From positions 1-16,163 of the forward strand of contig JAJDUT010000003.1 of assembly GCA_022826515.1 (NCBI GenBank): 16,163 nucleotides of DNA. The letters run 5' to 3'. This DNA is from Candidatus Latescibacterota bacterium. Lineage in GTDB: Bacteria > Latescibacterota > UBA2968 > UBA8231. Made by a program: the position numbers and the translations under genes. Positions 12,967 to 16,163 of this stretch are shown piece by piece. Every line of letters starts with the position of its first letter. The first letter of the stretch is position 1. The notes under the pieces are model-generated. The model worked only from the letters and a program-made list of their open reading frames with translations, was not told the origin of the DNA and made no database searches.

Positions 12967-15315
12967 ATGGCGATGCGCTTGTTGTACGCGCTACTATTGG
13001 GAATCGGCGCGGTGTGGGCCGATGAGCTGCGCTTCGACAGTGCCGCGGCGTGGCGGTCGTGGCAGATGCCCAACGACTTGGTGCAGATTGGAGCCGACGG
13101 CAGGCTGCGGCTGCGGAAGTTCCGCAAGGAGATCAACGCCGTGGCCAACGCCGGAGACTTCCGCCATGCGACGCAGGAGCGCGGCGAGGTGGCAGGCGGG
13201 ATCTGGGAAGCCAAAAGCAGCCCGCAGATGGCCGATTTGATTGTCGATGGCGATCTGGAAACCTTCTGGCAACCCGATCCCGACGATGCACTCGATCAGT
13301 GGTCGGTGCAGATCGATTTGGGGCGTCCGGTGCTGGCGCGCCAGATTCGCTTGGTTTTTCCCGACCGCGAGGAGGCACGGCCCTTGCGGCAATTCAGCGT
13401 CTTCGTCTCTTCGGGTGCGCGGATCCAGGCGCTCAACGATGTGTTCAAGTTTGAAGCGGTCTATCGCACATCTAGACCCAACACCGAGACTGAATTAGTG
13501 ATCCCCTTGGAGTATCTGGGCACGGACAGCACCTATGTGTTGGACGCGTCTTTGGACATTGAGCGCGAGCGCGAGCGCCGCTATCAGGTGATCCAGTACA
13601 TCATCGTCGAAGCCGACGAGCAGCATCCAGGCGCGGCACTGGCCGAAATCGAGGTGCTGGCCGTGGGGGATAACGTGAGCTTGGGCACGGCCGAGCGCGG
13701 CGGCAGCTTTCTCGAAGGGGGCCGCACTACGGGCGCGGCTCTGATGTTCGACGGCAATATGGATAGCTTCGCCCTGTTGACTAGCGCCGAAGGCGGTTGG
13801 CGCGATGCGGGCGTGTGGTGGCGGGTGGATTTGGGGGCGGTGTTTTTCCTCGATGAAATTTTTATCTACTTCAGCCAGCTAGGCGAGGGGCTGCGCAGTC
13901 AGGTCCAAGGCGGCAACCCTTCGGCGGCGGGCGGGCTTTTCTTGGTCTCCGACGGTCGCCCGGCTGCGGGATCGGGGTTGCCAGTGCCCGAGCAGGTCGA
14001 TTACGAGGTGCTCGTCGAAGATCGCTGTCGGCCCCGGTGTTTGGGACGGATTTTTCACCAGCGCTACTTATTTGCCCCGCGTAAGGTCCGCTACCTACTC
14101 TGGCACGAGATAGACGGGACGGCCTCGGGCTTTGGTTGGGGCTTGGAGACCATGCTCTTTTCTGCGGGCTACCCTGCGCGCGTGGAGATGCGCTCGGACT
14201 TTGTCAATTTAGCGGCAGCAGCCGGCGACGGACGGCCCAAGGTGATTGAGAGGCTGACGTGGGATGCTGACCTGCCGCCGCAGACTCGGGTCCAACTGCG
14301 CTCGCGCTCGGGCAATGCACTACAGGAGGTGTACACTTTCTCCGACCGCAAAGGCGATGTCGTCACCGAGGAGAAGTGGAACAGTTTGCCCAAGGTGTTA
14401 AAAGGCTCGATTGATACGACCTTGGTAGTAGGCGAAGACTGGGACGCTTGGAGCAACATCTACCAGTTCTCGGGCGAGACCTTTAAGTCGGCGAGCCCGC
14501 GTCGCTTCGTGCAATTGGAGATGATCCTCTCGACCGAAGACCTGCACGTGGCTCCCTCCGTAGATGCGCTGGCGATTGAATTTGTCGATGCTTTGGTACA
14601 AGAAGCGCGAGGGCAAATCTGGCCTCGGGAAGCCCAGCTCAACGAGGATACGCGCTTTACCTATACGCTGTGGCCGAGCACCGACGGGCAGGACAGCGGC
14701 TTCGATCTCTTGCGCTTGCGCATTCCCGGCGCAACCACGGGCGAAGTGGTCCTGCGGATTGGCGGAGAAGAGGTCGCGCCCGAGGCGGTGAGATTGCACG
14801 GCGATTCACTATTGGTCTCGTTGCCGCGCATCGTGGTCGCCGATTCGGTGGAGGTGGATTTTACAGCGCGGATTTGGGACAACGCTGCGCTGTTTGCGCT
14901 CGACCTGGGCATGGGTGAGCGCCCTGGAATCTGGCAGTCGGTCGTGCCGAGCGAGCGGCGGGCCAATATCGTGTTGTTGCCCGACCTGCCGGGCCAATCT
15001 GCGCTCGTCGGCGACGTGGCGATTGCGCCTGTGGCGTTTACGCCCAACGGCGATGGGGTCAACGATGCAGTGGAGATCAGCTTTACGGTCTTCAAGGCAA
15101 CGGGCATTCAGCCGCGAGTGCAGATTTTCGACGTTGCCGGTCGGTTGGTGGCGCAGCTAGCTGGTAGCGAGGGTGTTGGACGTTGGCACTTTCGCTGGTC
15201 GGGGCAGACTGCGGACGGCGCATTGGCGTTGTCGGGGATTTATCTCTGCCGGATTGACCCGGGGACGGCGAGCGGTAGCGCGGCGATTTTGCGGCCTCTT
15301 GCCTTGGCCTATTAG
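12967..15315 (+). CDS. Secreted discoidin-like / FlgD-type C-terminal domain protein (paralog 2)
   Basis: A 782-residue secreted protein paralogous to the preceding gene product. It has a signal peptide ('MAMRLLYALLLGIGAVWA', cleavage before DELRF) and two discoidin-like regions: about 80-232 ('LIVDGDLETFWQPDPDD', 'WSVQIDLGRPVLARQIRLVFP') and about 235-400 ('LMFDGNMDSFALL', 'VWWRVDLGAVFFLDEIFIYF'). A beta-rich middle follows ('FTYTLWPSTDGQDSGFDLLRLRI', aligned with 'FDALRIRSGT' of paralog 1). The C-terminal module from about residue 689 ('VAFTPNGDGVNDAVEISF...QIFDVAGRLVAQL...FRWSGQTADGALALSGIYLCRI') ends 'LRPLALAY'. Discoidin folds usually bind carbohydrate or lipid. It likely acts with paralog 1 at the cell surface. 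No catalytic motif was recognised. Confidence 0.82.
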   Translation: MAMRLLYALLLGIGAVWADELRFDSAAAWRSWQMPNDLVQIGADGRLRLRKFRKEINAVANAGDFRHATQERGEVAGGIWEAKSSPQMADLIVDGDLETFWQPDPDDALDQWSVQIDLGRPVLARQIRLVFPDREEARPLRQFSVFVSSGARIQALNDVFKFEAVYRTSRPNTETELVIPLEYLGTDSTYVLDASLDIERERERRYQVIQYIIVEADEQHPGAALAEIEVLAVGDNVSLGTAERGGSFLEGGRTTGAALMFDGNMDSFALLTSAEGGWRDAGVWWRVDLGAVFFLDEIFIYFSQLGEGLRSQVQGGNPSAAGGLFLVSDGRPAAGSGLPVPEQVDYEVLVEDRCRPRCLGRIFHQRYLFAPRKVRYLLWHEIDGTASGFGWGLETMLFSAGYPARVEMRSDFVNLAAAAGDGRPKVIERLTWDADLPPQTRVQLRSRSGNALQEVYTFSDRKGDVVTEEKWNSLPKVLKGSIDTTLVVGEDWDAWSNIYQFSGETFKSASPRRFVQLEMILSTEDLHVAPSVDALAIEFVDALVQEARGQIWPREAQLNEDTRFTYTLWPSTDGQDSGFDLLRLRIPGATTGEVVLRIGGEEVAPEAVRLHGDSLLVSLPRIVVADSVEVDFTARIWDNAALFALDLGMGERPGIWQSVVPSERRANIVLLPDLPGQSALVGDVAIAPVAFTPNGDGVNDAVEISFTVFKATGIQPRVQIFDVAGRLVAQLAGSEGVGRWHFRWSGQTADGALALSGIYLCRIDPGTASGSAAILRPLALAY

Positions 15316-15398
15316 TGCAGTCTCCGTTGACGCGCAACAAAGGCTAAGCCACGCAGCGTAGGAACCTCCCACCTTCCTTTTAAGTCTTATGTTTTTCA

Positions 15399-15429
15399 AT
15401 CTTTTAGGGATACCCTAAAAGATTTTTTT
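15399..15429 (+). terminator. Strong Rho-independent terminator after the paralog pair
   Basis: ATCTTTTAGGG (15399-15409) pairs perfectly with CCCTAAAAGAT (15413-15423) around an ATA loop, and the T-run continues to 15429. It sits 83 nt after the paralog 2 stop and closes that transcription unit. The stem also has an A-run on its 5' side on the opposite strand, so partial bidirectional activity is possible. Confidence 0.88.
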
Positions 15430-15430
15430 A

Positions 15431-15481
15431 TGCGCGGGCGTCGGCCTGAAAGGTGCTTAGCGCCGATAGCCGACAAGCGCA
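15431..15481 (+). other. Nested inverted-repeat structure upstream of the sigma54 activator
   Basis: Three helices nest on one strand: TGCGC (15431-15435) with GCGCA (15477-15481), GTCGGC (15440-15445) with GCCGAC (15469-15474), and GGTGC (15452-15456) with GCGCC (15460-15464) around a TTA loop with one G-T pair. It lies between the terminator and the start at 15522. It does not match a riboswitch class I recognise. It could be a leader RNA structure or an operator. Confidence 0.4.
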
Positions 15482-15506
15482 TGTATCTCATTTCTTATCC
15501 AAATAA

Positions 15507-15512
15507 GGGAGG
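15507..15512 (+). promoter_or_regulatory. Ribosome binding site fixing the activator start
   Basis: GGGAGG lies 9 nt before ATG 15522 and 6 nt before an in-frame TTG at 15519. An in-frame TAA at 15516-15518 rules out any earlier start, so the N-terminus is short. Confidence 0.8.
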
Positions 15513-15521
15513 TCATAATTG

Positions 15522-16163
15522 ATGATCGGTGGAGGCGATAGGGAGGTCGCCGAGGATGCAAACGAGCAACCGACAGCGGCAGTACTCAGCCGCAGCCCGC
15601 TCATGGAGCTGATGTTGGAAGACGTGGCGAAGGTCGCTAAAACGAAGGCCAGTGTGCTCGTGTTGGGCGAAACCGGCGTGGGCAAGGGCTTGCTGGCAGA
15701 AACGATCCACACTATGAGCCCGCGCCACCAGAAAAACTTGGTCCTAGTCAACTGTGCAGGCCTATCGCCGGGGTTGGTCGAAAGCACCCTGTTCGGCCAC
15801 GAGAAAGGGGCTTTCACCAGTGCCGTAGCGCGGCACCCCGGCTGCTTTGAACAGGCCCACGGCGGCACCCTGTTCCTCGATGAAATCGGCGACATGTCGA
15901 TGGAGGCGCAACAGCGATTGCTGCATGTCTTGGAGCAGGATCGGCTCACCCGCGTCGGCGGCACGGATTCCATCCCCATCGATGTGCGAATCATGGCGGC
16001 GACCAACCGCGACCTGCCCCGGGCGATTGAGGAGGGGACGTTCCGCACGGATCTATACTACCGCTTGAATAGGTTTCCCCTCACGGTGCCGCCACTGCGA
16101 GAGCGGCGGGAGGATATTCCGATGTTAGCGGAGCACTTTGTGCATCAGTATGCCCATGAGCAC
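15522..16163 (+). CDS. Sigma54-dependent AAA+ transcriptional activator, 3'-truncated by window end
   Basis: The first 214 residues of a bacterial enhancer-binding protein that remodels sigma54 RNA polymerase. The AAA+ core starts almost at once: Walker A 'GETGVGKG' (49-56), loop L1 'FGHEKGAFTSAVARHPG' (S100 where most have G in GAFTGA), Walker B 'GGTLFLDEIGDM' (114-125), sensor I 'IMAATNRDL' (157-165), and the arginine-finger region 'GTFRTDLYYRLNRFPL...PPLRERREDIPML'. Only about 22 residues precede the core, and an upstream stop rules out a response-regulator or GAF domain in the same ORF, so control must come from elsewhere (compare PspF). The C-terminal Fis-type HTH should lie beyond the window. 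The minus-strand frame at 15488-16048 is its shadow. Confidence 0.93.
   Translation, partial: MIGGGDREVAEDANEQPTAAVLSRSPLMELMLEDVAKVAKTKASVLVLGETGVGKGLLAETIHTMSPRHQKNLVLVNCAGLSPGLVESTLFGHEKGAFTSAVARHPGCFEQAHGGTLFLDEIGDMSMEAQQRLLHVLEQDRLTRVGGTDSIPIDVRIMAATNRDLPRAIEEGTFRTDLYYRLNRFPLTVPPLRERREDIPMLAEHFVHQYAHEH

Noticed and set aside
15488..16048. 186-residue minus-strand open frame
   Set aside because: It is antisense to the sigma54 activator, whose plus-strand motifs (Walker A/B, L1 loop) are unmistakable.
1..16163. CRISPR array, tRNA, rRNA or intact insertion sequence
   Set aside because: No regularly spaced repeats, cloverleaf-like segments, rRNA sequence or transposase-like ORF were seen on either strand.

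Overview
This 16.2 kb window looks like chromosomal DNA from an uncultured, GC-rich Gram-negative bacterium. The hints are two large secreted proteins with FlgD/CHU_C-like C-terminal modules ('TPNGDGVND'), a cupin next to metallo-hydrolase and dehydrogenase genes, and a Gfo/Idh/MocA oxidoreductase. That mix recalls environmental FCB-type lineages (Latescibacterota-like, Poribacteria-like). This placement is an impression from gene content only; there is no rRNA or marker gene here to settle it.

Layout. (1) 1-234 is non-coding, with an inverted repeat, a 14-bp direct repeat and half of a palindromic repeat element. (2) 235-3007, minus strand: a three-gene cluster read MBL-fold hydrolase, then D-2-hydroxyacid dehydrogenase, then alkaline-phosphatase-superfamily hydrolase. 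A 28-bp perfect palindrome sits between the first two. (3) 3183-3578, plus strand: a small cupin with a TTG start, divergent from that cluster. (4) 3668-4746, plus strand: a lower-GC, accessory-looking stretch with an AbrB/MazE-type antitoxin lacking a recognisable toxin, then a two-TM membrane protein translationally coupled (ATGA) to a small protein resembling SinR/Cas2-like ferredoxin-fold proteins. (5) 4785-6488, plus strand: a GNAT acetyltransferase and a Gfo/Idh/MocA oxidoreductase, separated by a perfect AT-rich hairpin. (6) 6520-10755, minus strand: a tightly coupled four-gene operon of CDP-alcohol phosphatidyltransferase (with a degenerate nucleotidyltransferase-like N-terminus), LPG-synthase-type/flippase-like membrane protein, DUF3047 secreted protein and GT4 glycosyltransferase. 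It has a near-consensus sigma70-type promoter at 10814-10842. The likely theme is making and displaying a phospholipid- or glycolipid-type envelope molecule. (7) 10917-15315, plus strand: two adjacent paralogous secreted proteins with discoidin-like N-terminal regions and FlgD-like C-terminal modules ending in nearly the same motif (LRPLxLxY), followed by a strong intrinsic terminator. (8) 15522-16163, plus strand: the 5' part of a sigma54-dependent AAA+ activator with no N-terminal sensory domain and a GAFTSA variant of the GAFTGA loop, preceded by a nested inverted-repeat structure.

The most promising places for something undescribed are the antitoxin / membrane protein / SinR-like cassette (3668-4746), the four-gene lipid-like operon, and the paired secreted proteins with a shared C-terminal signature. 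None is proved by sequence reading alone.
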